Under the pieces are notes generated by a model that was not told the DNA's origin, searched no databases, and saw only the letters and a program-made list of their open reading frames with translations. Source: Siphonodentalium dalli (lineage: Eukaryota > Mollusca > Scaphopoda > Gadilida > Siphonodentaliidae). From it: DNA of 64,000 nt. Positions 54,361 through 64,000 of the stretch are shown here, piece after piece. The DNA is taken from contig CP136063.1 in assembly GCA_032622095.1 (NCBI GenBank), forward strand, positions 81,197,980-81,261,979, written 5' to 3'. Made by a program: the position numbers and the translations under genes. Within the stretch, counting starts at the first letter, position 1. Every line of letters begins with the position of its first letter.

Positions 54361-54619
54361 AACTAACCCCCTTGGTTATAAAATAATACATTTGAATGTT
54401 ATATTTTTTCATCTGGAACGGTTTTCAGGAAATATAATATATTTCCTGAAAAAAGCAGAGACAGATAATAGAAAGTGCAAAAGGGTTCCTATTCAATATT
54501 AATTGATGTGTAATGAATGCTAAGATAATGATTTCAATTAACATTGTTGAACTTTAATACCGGTATTATCTGAACTCCAAAGGGGACTACTCATCAATGA
54601 GTATTTTGTAAAGAAAGGG
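54361..54619. mobile_element. PB-E MITE, left end decayed
   Basis: 'GGTTATAAAATAATACATTTGAATG' ... 'GGACTACTCATCAATGAGTATTTTGTAAAGAAAGGG', right TTAA at 54620-54623. It contains a local inverted repeat AGGAAATATAAT/ATATTTCCT. Confidence 0.65.
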
Positions 54620-54623
54620 TTAA

Positions 54624-55413
54624 AGATTGAAGAATATTTAATGAGTTTTGTCTAAAATCGTTAGAATTTTGCACATACATGTAACTTAAAAAAATTTGCG
54701 TGAATTTCATATCCCTGCAAAGTTCTGTGAGTAACAAAGGGTAGTTTATTTATCATTATAAGTTAGATCTCATTCCTCAGTCTCATGAGTTGGCTCATGC
54801 TCAATAATTTTAAGTGATTTCTATCTAAACCGAGAACTGATCGCACTCATTAAGAGATTGAGCCTTCCAAGAAACTCAGATTAAAGAAAGGGTTATATTT
54901 AGTTTAAAAAATGAAGTGCCAATGAGGCCGGGGGGGGGGGGGGGGGGGGGGTGCTCTACTTACATGTATTTACATTATTACACTGTTTATAGTACCTACA
55001 TGTATACACAGTAACATGATATTTATATACCATAGAACTACCAGTACCATAAACGATATACATGTACATGTATGGTACACATGTCATTCCACCCACCATC
55101 CGTCGTTCTACCATCCAAAGGGTTAAATAAAGTACCAGACTACTAACCTACACTCTTTATCAGATTTGTCTGCCCTCTCTTACAAAAGACCAACTAAAGT
55201 TAAATGTCACCAAAAAAAACCATTAAATGTTCAAAGATCCTCTCTGAACTACAGAAGCTAATACTCATACAAAGGCTCAGACAACGTCTGGTGATACATG
55301 GAATATTATTAAATGGAAAAATATTCTCCAAATATGGGCAGTCTACGGGTGTCCCATTGTGTCTCTAACGGCTGTCGTCTGCTAGTCCCCGAGAACGCAT
55401 GGATGATGACTCC
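54624..55413. other. Unassigned, with 22-G homopolymer
   Basis: 54930-54951 is 22 consecutive G. Several ACATGTACATGTA runs occur near 54960-55080. No element or gene recognised. Confidence 0.4.
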
Positions 55414-56239
55414 CAAGCCTTAATTTTAATAGTGTGTCTGATATTGCAGAATTAGGTCCCCATAGGGTGAATTTAGTGATGCTATCCCACACGGTGAGCT
55501 AGCATCACTAAATTCACCATCTGGGGATCTCATCCTGCTTAGGCCTCATCTTCTGGGAGGTACAGCTGTATGTATAGTCTCAAATTAACATTGTTTTAGT
55601 TACTTTTTCCCTTCTGTTGTGTTTCTATATCCCCTAATTTGCAGAAGATAAAATGCCTAATCGAGGTGACTAATAGGTGAATATCACCAACTTCAACTGG
55701 GGAACTTCAATCTGATCCTACCCTGCTGGACAAAACAAGTGTCCACTTAACTGCGGTGCAGTTAGCGTTGCCACCGCGGCCGAAATGCAACTACATCGCG
55801 GCTCCACCGGCTAACTACAGTTGGGCCGCTGTTTACTTGCCATTTGGCATGGTGTACCTGTAGTTGCCGCTGTGCACTTTCATTAAACTGAAAAAAGATG
55901 ATACAAACCAGAAATCTAACCACGGTGTACATGTCATTCGGCCGCAAGGGTAGTTGCTGTTCGGCCGCAGTGAACTTGCCGTTCGGCCGCAGTGTACTTG
56001 CCGTTCGACCGCGGTGCTCAACTGCAGTTTCAAACTCTTGACACCGCGGCCGAACGGCAAAAAACACTTGTTTTGGGGTATGTCTTCCATATCAGTTGAG
56101 GGCCTGAAGCCTATAAAGCAGAATGACGTTCCCAGAGGGTGAATTTTGTGACATTAGCCCACTGTGTAGGATAGCGTCACTAAATTCACCCTCTGGGGAC
56201 CTCATTCTGCAAATGTCAGACACACTAAATTCAGGCTTG
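55414..56239. mobile_element. hAT-B element hosting CG-G
   Basis: CAAGCCTTAATTTTAATAGTG to CTAAATTCAGGCTTG, flanked by ATGACTCC and ATGAATCC (7 of 8). Both hairpins are present. The internal block is interrupted at GATCCTA. Confidence 0.82.
55721..56078 (-). mobile_element. CG-G element inside hAT-B
   Basis: CCCTGCTGGACAAAACAAGTGTCC to AACACTTGTTTTGGGG, TA at 55719-55720 and 56079-56080, opposite orientation to 51557-51831. Uninterrupted hAT-B copies read GATCCTAGGTCTCCCATAG here, so the TA target is confirmed. The tandem-like block GTTCGGCCGCAGTG.ACTTGCC is repeated. Confidence 0.82.
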
Positions 56240-56375
56240 ATGAATCCCGTGTGAAATGGAAGTTTTATTGGAAACCTGCACAGGACGAGATATTACATGT
56301 AAATGTACATCAGTCATTTCATAGATAAAAACTTCTTGAAAAACATGAAAAAAAACTTTAGGGTAGTGGGATTAA

Positions 56376-56623
56376 CCCTTTCCATACGAAATACTCATTG
56401 ACGAGTAGTTATCACTTTCTAGAAGATGTTCGGTCGTTTGTTGAATTTATTATCTAAACATACATCTACATGTATACCACTAATGATTCAGAATGAATAG
56501 GAATTTATTTTCATTTTTATTGTCTGTTCTCTGTCCTGAACACTCCTCCAAATGAATATTAAATAGACCATTCTAATGTTTAGTTTTACATGTGAATGGG
56601 AGAATCCTTTCGGAATAGGGGAT
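56376..56623 (-). mobile_element. PB-E MITE sharing a TTAA with the next element
   Basis: CCCTTTCCATACGAAATACTC to CCTTTCGGAATAGGGGA; TTAA at 56372-56375 and 56624-56627. The second TTAA is also the left target of the PB-D copy that follows. Confidence 0.75.
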
Positions 56624-57919
56624 TTAACCCTTCCATGACTGGAGCTTCCCAAAATTTTGCGAAAACCCTGTGCCAATGCATTCTCTTATATATGCGAGTC
56701 TCCCATAGGGAGCATCACATATATACGAGAGTACATTGGCCTAACAATATTTACATTAACCTTATATGCCAGTAGTGCAGGTAGTTAGTGACAAAAAATG
56801 CTCGGATCGATACAAGTCGGATAAAAGCGCCATTTTTTAGTATCTTGTAGGACAGCATCTCTAGTCTAGGAATTTTCTCAAGAACCAACTTTTCGACCGA
56901 CGTAGAGCCGAAAATTCAACATGGCGTCCAAGATGGCCGCCGGTTTGACGGTGGCACACCTAATATATTTGCTTCTTGATTTGATATGGTAAACATAACG
57001 AATTCCTCAACACTATCTAATATTAGTGTTCATAGAATAACAACCGCGACTTTTAGTTGAAAAATGGCCACAATTATTCAAGATGGATGCCAAAATGGCG
57101 GCCAAAACATTAGAAATTGTTTTTTTTTCCTTATTTAAAAAAAAAATACTTTACAATTTTCGAGATAATATAAGAGAGATATCAACTATGTGTTCATCAT
57201 TCGATGGAATAACTTCTGTGGAAGAGTTATGCACATTAAAGGTGAAGTAGTATTGTTCGTTCTGGTATAAATGTGAGGTAGAATATGTGCTATATAAAAT
57301 AAATGAAATTATTCTCAGACTGTGTTTCATTCTGTAAATGCTTAATAACCAACCGTGAATGACCCTGATGTCATCAATTCTATTTGCGAAACTACTATAT
57401 GGTTGGATCATTTGAATAAAAATTTGTATGTCGAGATGTTTACAAATAAAAAATCAATTTAGTAGTGGATTTACCACGAAATTAGGAAACACTAAATGAC
57501 AGACCCCCATACCCATCAAACTCAATTTAGTTCTCAAAAACAAGAACATATGGAAGGTATTCTGCAACATATCTTCATCATCAGGCCTCGTATTCAAATT
57601 ACCAATACTTAAATTCAGTGTTTTATGTTCAATTATACACAAAATGATTGAAGCGTATACCCGAAAGTATAGTTGAGTTCGGAGTAATAAATAATATTAT
57701 TTCCTTGTATCATATAGTGTCCTCAATTATTTCAGCAACAGAACATGAAACACAATCATGCGAATTGCGCAGATTCAATAATATATATGCATATGTATAC
57801 TTTTGAGTGTTATATTGTTGCTGAGATATACTCCAGGGGGCATGTGGTGGGAAGATGGGATCAGTAAATTTGAAAATACACTTTGCTTTAATAAACTGAA
57901 TTGAACAATTCACTACTCA

Positions 57920-59890
57920 GTGAGTAGTACTCACAACCACATCTGCACAACTCCGTACATGGAAGTTTGCTTTTTGAACATTTACACCTGGAACAAACCG
58001 ATTTCAAACCAATTTAATCAATTCGGTGCACACTCTAGCCACTTCTGGGGTTGTCAACCATACAAGAACAAAAGAATCGTCACACTGGGGGGAAAACTGT
58101 TTCACCAGAATCGATTCTATCACCCTTCCGGTTTCGTCTCTATCAATTAAGTTCCGACTCTTTCGCGGTTTGTTAAAAAATATTCAAAGTTTTGATAGGC
58201 TGTTTATACACTGAATATCAATACAGAAAGTATTCTCTAATAACAACCGACAGATTAGGTCTATGTGCGTGCTTATTGTTGATAGCAATGCAATAGCTGC
58301 TTGTGGTGCACATTTAGAGACGTGCATTTGTGTGTATTTCCCACGAGAATTAAGCAACAGTTTGATGCTCAGCCTTTCAGCCTCATCACATTTAAATTGG
58401 GCTGGAACTTGTTAGGTTTTATGATCGAACATTATAGGTTATTATAATGTCCTGGTGTTCGATCACATAATGAGACATGTTCCAGCCAACGAAAAGTATC
58501 AAGGTCGATAAACTTATCATCAAATTGCTGCTTAATTTACATAGGAAATGCACAAAAACGCATTATGCATCAAAGTGTGCACAAAAATAGCTGATTTCGC
58601 ATTATTATCATCATCAATAAGTACGAGCAAAGACCTAATCTACGGATATTTGTTTAGAAAATAGTTCTGTTTTTATATTTAGTGTATAAATGGCGGTCAA
58701 AACTTTGAAAACAGTTGTGTTTAATCGCGAAAGAGTCGGGCCTTAGTTCGATAGAGACAAAACCGAAAAGGCGATAGAATCGATTCTTGTGAAACAGTTT
58801 CCCTCCAGTGAGTCTAGTGCTGGAAACTTTGCATCTATTATGGGGCTTACAGTCCATATACCAGCCTGATGTATACTAGTAGCACAATTTCTTTGGTGGT
58901 AACTGTTCATGTGCACAGCCTTTGCTGAACATTTCATTTCTATCTTCATTAACTGAGGTCAGGTTCGCAGATTTGTCATAAACAATCACGACGAAATGCT
59001 AAATACTCTCAAATAGTGGTGATGGAACATCAAGTACCACAAAAGGATTCCTCGTAATTGACATCAAGCATTCTGTTAGCTCTGGGTAAGCTTTTCAAGC
59101 ATCCCAAAATGTGCGCTTACCATTACCAAAGAAAAAGAAAGTTGAGTCGCATCCTGATATCACATGGAAATGATGAAATATTGGAAGCACAGTTGAATTT
59201 TCTGAGCCCAATTGAATTGTACATATCAACTATGTTGCGGATGGGACCTAGACTTGTCGAAAGACACAGTTCCAAATATTTGCATTGGAGTAGTAGCTTA
59301 GCATGCAGATGTCACACTAGAATCACGGTAATATCCTTGTAAAAATCCTTGAACAATAATCGATAAATAATGAGTTTGTAACATATGAGATATATGTCCA
59401 ACTAATCTACTGTCAGCATCTTCATATGTGCATCCAAAGAGAATAGGTTCCAAATTAGGACCGCATTATCATCCTCCGTTGTGAAGATGGTTTTCCTTGG
59501 TAGGGTTTCCAATTTAAAGAGACATTCATTGACCAATGCAAACAATACTTGCTTGTTGGTGGTGTTTCTTAGAAAGTCATTCCAATTCGGTGGAATTTTT
59601 GTGATAAGCCCCCACCTTCCTTACATCGAATGCCACAACCACGTTTCTCTCATATTCCTGTTTTGATACTAACCTATATTTACCTGTCCAAAAACCAAGT
59701 CAATTCTTCTACTATCTGGGAGCTGCATCATAACATATGGAATAAACGTTGTGCTGATATACATTGAGAAGGTATGCCCGACTTCAGGTCTCAGTAAGTT
59801 ATCAGAGCACCCCCATCGAACACCTTACACTCGACCTTTGGATTTGGCTCTGCAGTGTCTATGTAGTTTCAATCGGATGGGACCTTCATG
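57920..59890 (-). pseudogene. Decayed transposon gene, left-arm copy
   Basis: Read on the minus strand with several frameshifts and stops. Near 59690-59760: FIPYV...RRIDLVFGQ. Near 59470-59600: TKIPPNWNDFLRNTTNK followed by LFALVNE. At 59403-59426: YEDADSRL, an acidic EADTR-type motif. At 59140-59169: FHVISGCDST, then an F.GNGK...W segment and YPELTECLM. At 58946-58999: HFVVIVYDKSANLTSVNE. Near 58020-58070: VWLTTPEVARVCTELIK. At 57926-58000: the Cys-rich run SVCSRCKC..LPCTELCRCGC. This block order matches a protein type I recall as repeat-encoded in invertebrates (EADTR, TVDTD, GCDT, VNE and CXC blocks); its exact name is uncertain. A long palindrome (58087-58806) interrupts it. Not functional. 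Confidence 0.72.
58087..58806. repeat. Secondary palindrome in the left arm only
   Basis: AAACTGTTTCACCAGAATCGATTC... and its reverse complement GAATCGATTCTTGTGAAACAGTTT are the outer ends. Arms of roughly 300 bp meet at about 58450 (GATCGAACATTATAGG/...GTGTTCGATC). The right arm of the big element lacks it, so it is either a nested foldback element or a local inverted duplication. Confidence 0.65.
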
Positions 59891-59984
59891 CAGCTTAGGA
59901 TGTCACATTTATTACCGCCCCTGATTTCGCCCACTTTCGATATAGATGGGGGAACCACTGGTTTTCGTGTGAGAAGAACATATA

Positions 59985-60625
59985 TTTCATATGCTACAAA
60001 CCGATAATTCTTCGATTATTGTTCACACTGTTGACACATATATTATCGTGGTCATGTTAGGACATCTGTATGCTATGCTTTTTCAATGCAAACATTTGAA
60101 ACTATTTGTCTTTCGAGAAGTCTAAACCCCATGTTACATACAACATAGTTGATACGTGCAATTCAATGGGCTAAAACAAATTCAAATGTGCTTCCAATAT
60201 TCCACCCGATATCAGGATGCGACTCAACTCCCCTTTTCCATGGTAAGGGTAAGCGCAATTTTGGGATGCTTGGAAAGATTAGCTCACAGAATGCTTGATG
60301 CCAATACGAGGAATCCGTGTGTGGTTCTTGATGTTTCATCGCCACTGTTTGAGAGTATTTAGCATTTCGTTGTGATTGTTTATGACAAAGCTGTGACGCT
60401 GTCACGCTGACCTTAGTTAATGAATGTAAAGTTTCCAGCACCTGACGTCTTTGGGTGGAAATTGATTGGCGGTTCTTTTGTTACTGTTTGGATGACAACC
60501 CAGAAGCAGCTAGAGTGTGCACAGAGTTGATTAAATGTGTTTGCAAATCGGTTTGTTCCAGGTGCAAATGTTCAAGAAGCAAACTTCCATGTACGAAGTT
60601 GTGCAGATGTGGTTGTGAGAAGTGA
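59985..60625 (+). pseudogene. Decayed transposon gene, right-arm copy
   Basis: On the plus strand near 60021-60056 the frame reads VHTVDTYIIVV, then MLGHLYAM, matching the TVDTDVVVL-type acidic motif with D changed to Y. At 60200-60260: FHPISGCDSTPLFHGKGKRN. Further on come NPCVVLDVSSPLFESI and, after a stop, HFVVIVYDK (about 60364-60390). A deletion relative to the left arm removes the region after VNE. The final segment 60503-60625 is an open 40-codon stretch, EAARVCTELIKCVCKSVC then SRCKCSRSKLPCTKLCRCGC, ending at TGA. The Cys spacing resembles a CXC (tesmin/TSO1-like) motif. Not functional as a whole. Confidence 0.72.
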
Positions 60626-61613
60626 ATTGTTAAATACAGTTTATTAAAAACAAAGTGTATTTTCAAATTTCAAATTATTGGTAATTTGAATACGAGGCCC
60701 GATGATGAAGATGTGTTGCAGAATACCATACATATGTTCCTATTTTGAGAACCGAATTGAGTTTGACGATTATCGGTTTTGTCATTTGGTGTTTCCTAAT
60801 TTCGTGGTAAATCCACTACTAAATTGATTTTTTATTTGTTAAGATCTCGATATTCAAATTTGTATTCAATTAATCCAACCATGTAGTAGTGTCACAAATA
60901 GAATTGAAGACATCAGAACCATTCATGGTTCGTTTCTAAGCATTTACAGAATGAACCCCTGTCTTAGAATAATTTTGCTCATTTTACATAGCACATATTC
61001 TACCTCACATTTGTACCAGAACAAACTATACTACTTCGCATTTAGTGTGCATGACTCTTTCACAGAGGTTATTCCATCGAATAATCAACACATTGTTGAT
61101 ATCTTCTCTTATATTATCTCGAAAATTGTAAAGTATTTAAACAAAAATATGGACAAAACCAAACATTTCCATGTTTTGGCCGCCATTTTGGCATCCATCT
61201 TGAATAATTGTGGCCATTATTCAACTAAAAGTGTGGGCTGTTATTCGGTAACCACCATTCTTAGATAATAGGGTGGAATTCGTTATGTTTAACATATCTA
61301 ATTGAGAAGCAAAACTATTAGGTGTACCATCGTCAAACCGGCGGCCATCTTGGACGCCATCTTGAATGTTCGGCTCTACGTCGGTCAAAAAGTTGGTTCT
61401 TGAGAAAATTCCTAGGCTAGAGATGCTGTCCTACAAGATATGAAAAAATGGCGCTTTTATCCGACATGTATTGATCAAAACGCTAACTACCTACACTACA
61501 GTGCCTTCTCTTATATATGCGAGGCTCCCTCTGGGAGACTCATATATAAAAGCGTGCACTGGCACATGCAGGATATTTAATGCTGCACCAGCACAGCTCC
61601 CATCATGAAAGGG

Positions 61614-61872
61614 TAAATGGGGTCGGTAGGGAAACCCCGAACCAGAAATAGTTTTTTCTTTGGCCTTATGCAATGACCATAACAGCAAAGTGTCAGACTC
61701 AATACACAACATCATTTGTCTCAATTAGCAGGTGGGACAGGGTGGGAGGTAAATCTGCCAGTGCAGACTCTGTTTTAGGGCACCCATCCCCAAGTTATTT
61801 GGAAATAAGCCAAGGTACTAGTAACTCAATTTTATAGCCTGGTTTATGAACAAACGCCCCCTCCTGTAACTA
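61614..61872. other. Possible P remnant, otherwise unassigned
   Basis: AGAAATAGTTTTTTCTTTGGCC near 61646-61667 resembles the P right end. Nothing else recognised. Confidence 0.35.
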
Positions 61873-62246
61873 CAGTAATGCCCTAAATAATTGACTCCTT
61901 AACCACAGCAGAATTATGGGTAATTTTTCAGGATTTAGTTGGAAATATGGCTTGTTGCCATTCATCGGAAAATATGAAGCATATAAGAGCCAAATAAAAT
62001 ATTTGATGACAGACTCTTGTGGTTACATTTTTATGGGAAGAAATACCTCAATTTATTTTAACTATTTGAGTAAAACTTATCTTTTCAAATATCATGTGAA
62101 ATTTATAAACAATTCTGCTACAGTAATGCCCTAATTAATCGAGAGCTTTCCGATGAATGGCAACAAGCCATATTTCCGACTAAATCCTGAAAAGTTACCC
62201 ATAATTCTGCTGTGGTTAAAGGAGTCGATTAATTAGGGCATTACTG
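61873..62246. mobile_element. Two damaged Pal-A copies in tandem
   Basis: 61873 to about 61972 is a left arm (TA-flanked) ending at CATCGGAAAA. 62121-62246 is a second copy with its left arm cut after CCCTAATTAATCGAG and a complete right arm. About 150 bp of unassigned AT-rich DNA separates them. Confidence 0.75.
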
Positions 62247-63652
62247 TATTTGTCAACTGTTGTGATGGTGATGCTCATTATAATTTTTATTCCCTCCCGC
62301 ATCGACACCTACGTTTTTCAACAAAATGTTTGTAAACCAAGCTATTTTATAGTTGTGGCCAAACCATGATATACTGGTAGTAGGAATTACAGTTTGGACA
62401 GTTTGTTAATTATAAAGCAATATACTAGTATACATGTATGAATTGAATCAAGTCTACAGTATCACAATAGACAGGAATGAGTCTTGATATAGGGTATGGT
62501 ACATTAATGATCTCATTTTTAACAACAGGGATGTGGATAGAATGTCTTTATTGGGCATGCCCACCATGAATTCCAACAGCACACCCACCCAATTGAAAGC
62601 CAAAATTTCAAACTCGGGGACTCTTCAATCTGAAGTTTTTCAGGGAGTGAAATGCACTCCACAGTGCATATCTGAAAATCATAATCTAATACGATTTTTA
62701 AATATTATGAGATAGATGCGATCATCAAGTGAAGATTTATCGATTTCTCTGAGGTAATTTTGATATGGCTGAAGTAAATACGTTATACTAGTACTTCATG
62801 TCAAGTTATAAAATTTATCTGATTCTACCTTTTATGCAATTTTTTCACTTCAGCGCATTATTAAATTTAGATTAAAATCTTCTTGCAGTCCCATGACTAA
62901 TGCTTTTATAAAAACGTATAAATCTCTTTCGTGAAAATGCACTCTTAAAGCAGTCTCTGCAGAATCAGAGTTACATGTATTACCCTTTCATTTCATAATC
63001 CGCAGTTATCTAGCAAGACGGGACAAGCGTTATTTTGTGACAAATTAATTATTAAATAGAGGATCTCTAATGAGTTGCATTTCTATACAAGCTTTAGCAA
63101 GGCTCGATTCAAGTTTAGATGAGGTTAATATATTTTCTACAGAATTGCAAAATCACATTTTAGTAAGGATAAACAATCTCAAAATGGCTAGGGTTAAGAA
63201 AATTTAATATTGATTTCCTGATCACAACCAAAGAGGAAGTAAAGACACGTTCAAGAAAAAATATAGTTCCATTTTAAATGTGTCTTCATGTTGACAAAAT
63301 AATTGTTAGAATTGTTCAACCACCCGTATCACCCATGTGTATCTCACAGTCAACACTAAATATCCCAACACAAATTGAATATCATAATTATATTCTAATT
63401 AACCTAATACTAAATCAATATCATTGTGCTAAGCTTTTACCTCACTTGCGCGTGGCGATAATACACAGGTGTCTTACTAAAAAAATATTGACATGTAAAA
63501 CACATCTATATCGCTAAATATATACTACTAGTATATACTATATTTACATTAAGCAGCATTAGTTTTAGATGGAATTTTCAAAGACAATTTACTTCTATTA
63601 AAATACATGTCTATTTGTGGCTGAAGATGAATCCCAGGTGAAAATCATTTAG
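62247..63652. other. No recognised feature
   Basis: 1.4 kb of AT-rich DNA. Frames at 62533-62715 and 63278-63517 are not recognised. No repeat family of this window is visible. Confidence 0.4.
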
Positions 63653-64000
63653 CCCTTTACCCAACAAACCGGCCAAAACCAGCCAAATAAAGCTTCAACA
63701 GCCTAAAATATCTTCGGTCTGTCTCAATAAAACCATACAAATATGGATATCAGTGGAACCGGCTCCTTGACCACATTGTGATAGTTACTGTTATGCCCTG
63801 TGCCAATGCATTCTCTTACCATAGGTCGCCTCGCATATATAAGAGAATGCATTGGCCTTAAAAATATCTTTTTTTTAACACTTTTTACCATTTTTTCTTA
63901 CATTCTTTAACAATTTTATAATTTTTAATGTGTTAAGCCAATGCATTCTCTTATATATGCGAGGCGACCTATGGTCGACTCGCATACGGTATATAAGAGA
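63653..64000 (+). mobile_element. PB-C MITE, cut by the window end
   Basis: CCCTTTACCCAACAAACCGGCC start after a mutated target (TTAG). The first hairpin has a deletion in its left arm (CATTCTCTTACCATAGG). The second hairpin contains an inserted CGGTAT near the edge. The right end lies beyond the window. Confidence 0.85.

Larger units (their letters stand above)
56773..61498. mobile_element. 4.7-kb foldback transposon with decayed gene copies in both arms
   Basis: Ends are TAGTGCAGGTAGTTAG and CTAACTACCTACACTA. CAG lies on each side (56770-56772, 61499-61501), fitting a 3-bp duplication; CAGT with AGTG ends is the alternative reading. The terminal inverted repeat is long and well kept: TCGGATAAAAGCGCC, TCTTGTAGGACAGCATCTCTAG, CCAAGATGGCCGCCGGTTTGACG and AATTATTCAAGATGG occur in both. 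Homology continues inward through coding remnants to about 59430 on the left and 59985 on the right, leaving a spacer of about 550 bp. Each arm reads outward in the same order, ending with a Cys-rich tail, so it is a tail-to-tail duplication. The superfamily is unproven. A short duplication plus nuclease-like acidic motifs make an Academ-like origin worth testing. Confidence 0.8.
56628..61613. mobile_element. PB-D MITE split by a 4.7-kb element
   Basis: The left part 56628-56772 (CCCTTCCATGACTGGAGC, first hairpin, linker to GCCAG) and right part 61499-61613 (CAGTGCCTTCTCTTATATATGC, second hairpin, CATCATGAAAGGG) are colinear with 17465-17800. The break falls within CCAGTGCATTCTC at the start of the second hairpin. 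Confidence 0.82.

Noticed and set aside
56773-61498. EnSpm/CACTA or Polinton assignment for the large foldback element
   Set aside because: The ends read TAGTG...CACTA, the reverse of CACTA-type ends. The duplication is 3-4 bp, not the 6 bp of Polintons, and no Polinton genes are seen.

Overview
This window is AT-rich, non-coding DNA from an animal genome, probably a marine invertebrate. That guess rests on the many ACATGTACATGTA runs, the dense palindromic MITEs, and a degenerate transposon protein of a type I know from cnidarian, mollusc and echinoderm-like genomes. The species cannot be read from the sequence. I see no bacterial gene organisation, and no host protein-coding gene, rRNA gene or intact tRNA gene that I can support. 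Nearly all open frames of 60-120 codons here are accidental readings of repeat arms.

The sequence is an archive of nested DNA transposons. Families are named here for convenience. Pal-A is a TA-flanked foldback MITE with a pogo/Tigger-like CAGTAATGCC end (about 25 copies or fragments). hAT-B has CAAGCCT ends and 8-bp target duplications, some exact (about 20). Four TTAA-flanked, piggyBac-like groups share CCCTTT-type ends: PB-C (ten copies), PB-D, PB-S and PB-E. hAT-K has CAGGGTTCG ends. CG-G is a TA-flanked, CCGCGG-rich element. R, S and T are further TA-flanked elements. F, I, L, M, N, P and Q are further repeats. There are also tandem arrays at 2405-4231 (H), 12628-12777, 14588-14697, 34144-34467 and 37590-39960 (U), and four long G or C homopolymers.

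Layout: 0-9 kb holds Pal-A, hAT-B, array H and two deeply nested piggyBac/hAT clusters. 9-31 kb is a dense mosaic of Pal-A, hAT-B, PB-D/E, F and M. 31-40 kb has the 102-bp minisatellite, hAT-K inside Pal-A, and array U with PB-C and P inserted. 40-52 kb is mostly hAT-B, including a hAT-B inside a hAT-B. 52.4-54.4 kb is the longest stretch without recognised repeats. 55.4-61.6 kb contains CG-G inside hAT-B and then the most notable object.

That object is a 4.7-kb inverted-repeat element (56773-61498) that splits a PB-D copy and is bounded by TAGTG...CACTA ends with a CAG duplication. Both arms carry decayed copies of the same transposon gene, pointing outward. They encode recognisable pieces: WNDFLRNTTNK, EDADSR, TVDTY, a GCDST block, a YDKS..VNE block and a Cys-rich CXC tail. 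It looks like a tail-to-tail duplication of the 3' part of an autonomous transposon, a possible large-scale counterpart of the small foldback MITEs around it. Several insertions can be confirmed internally because a sister repeat in the same window preserves the empty site.
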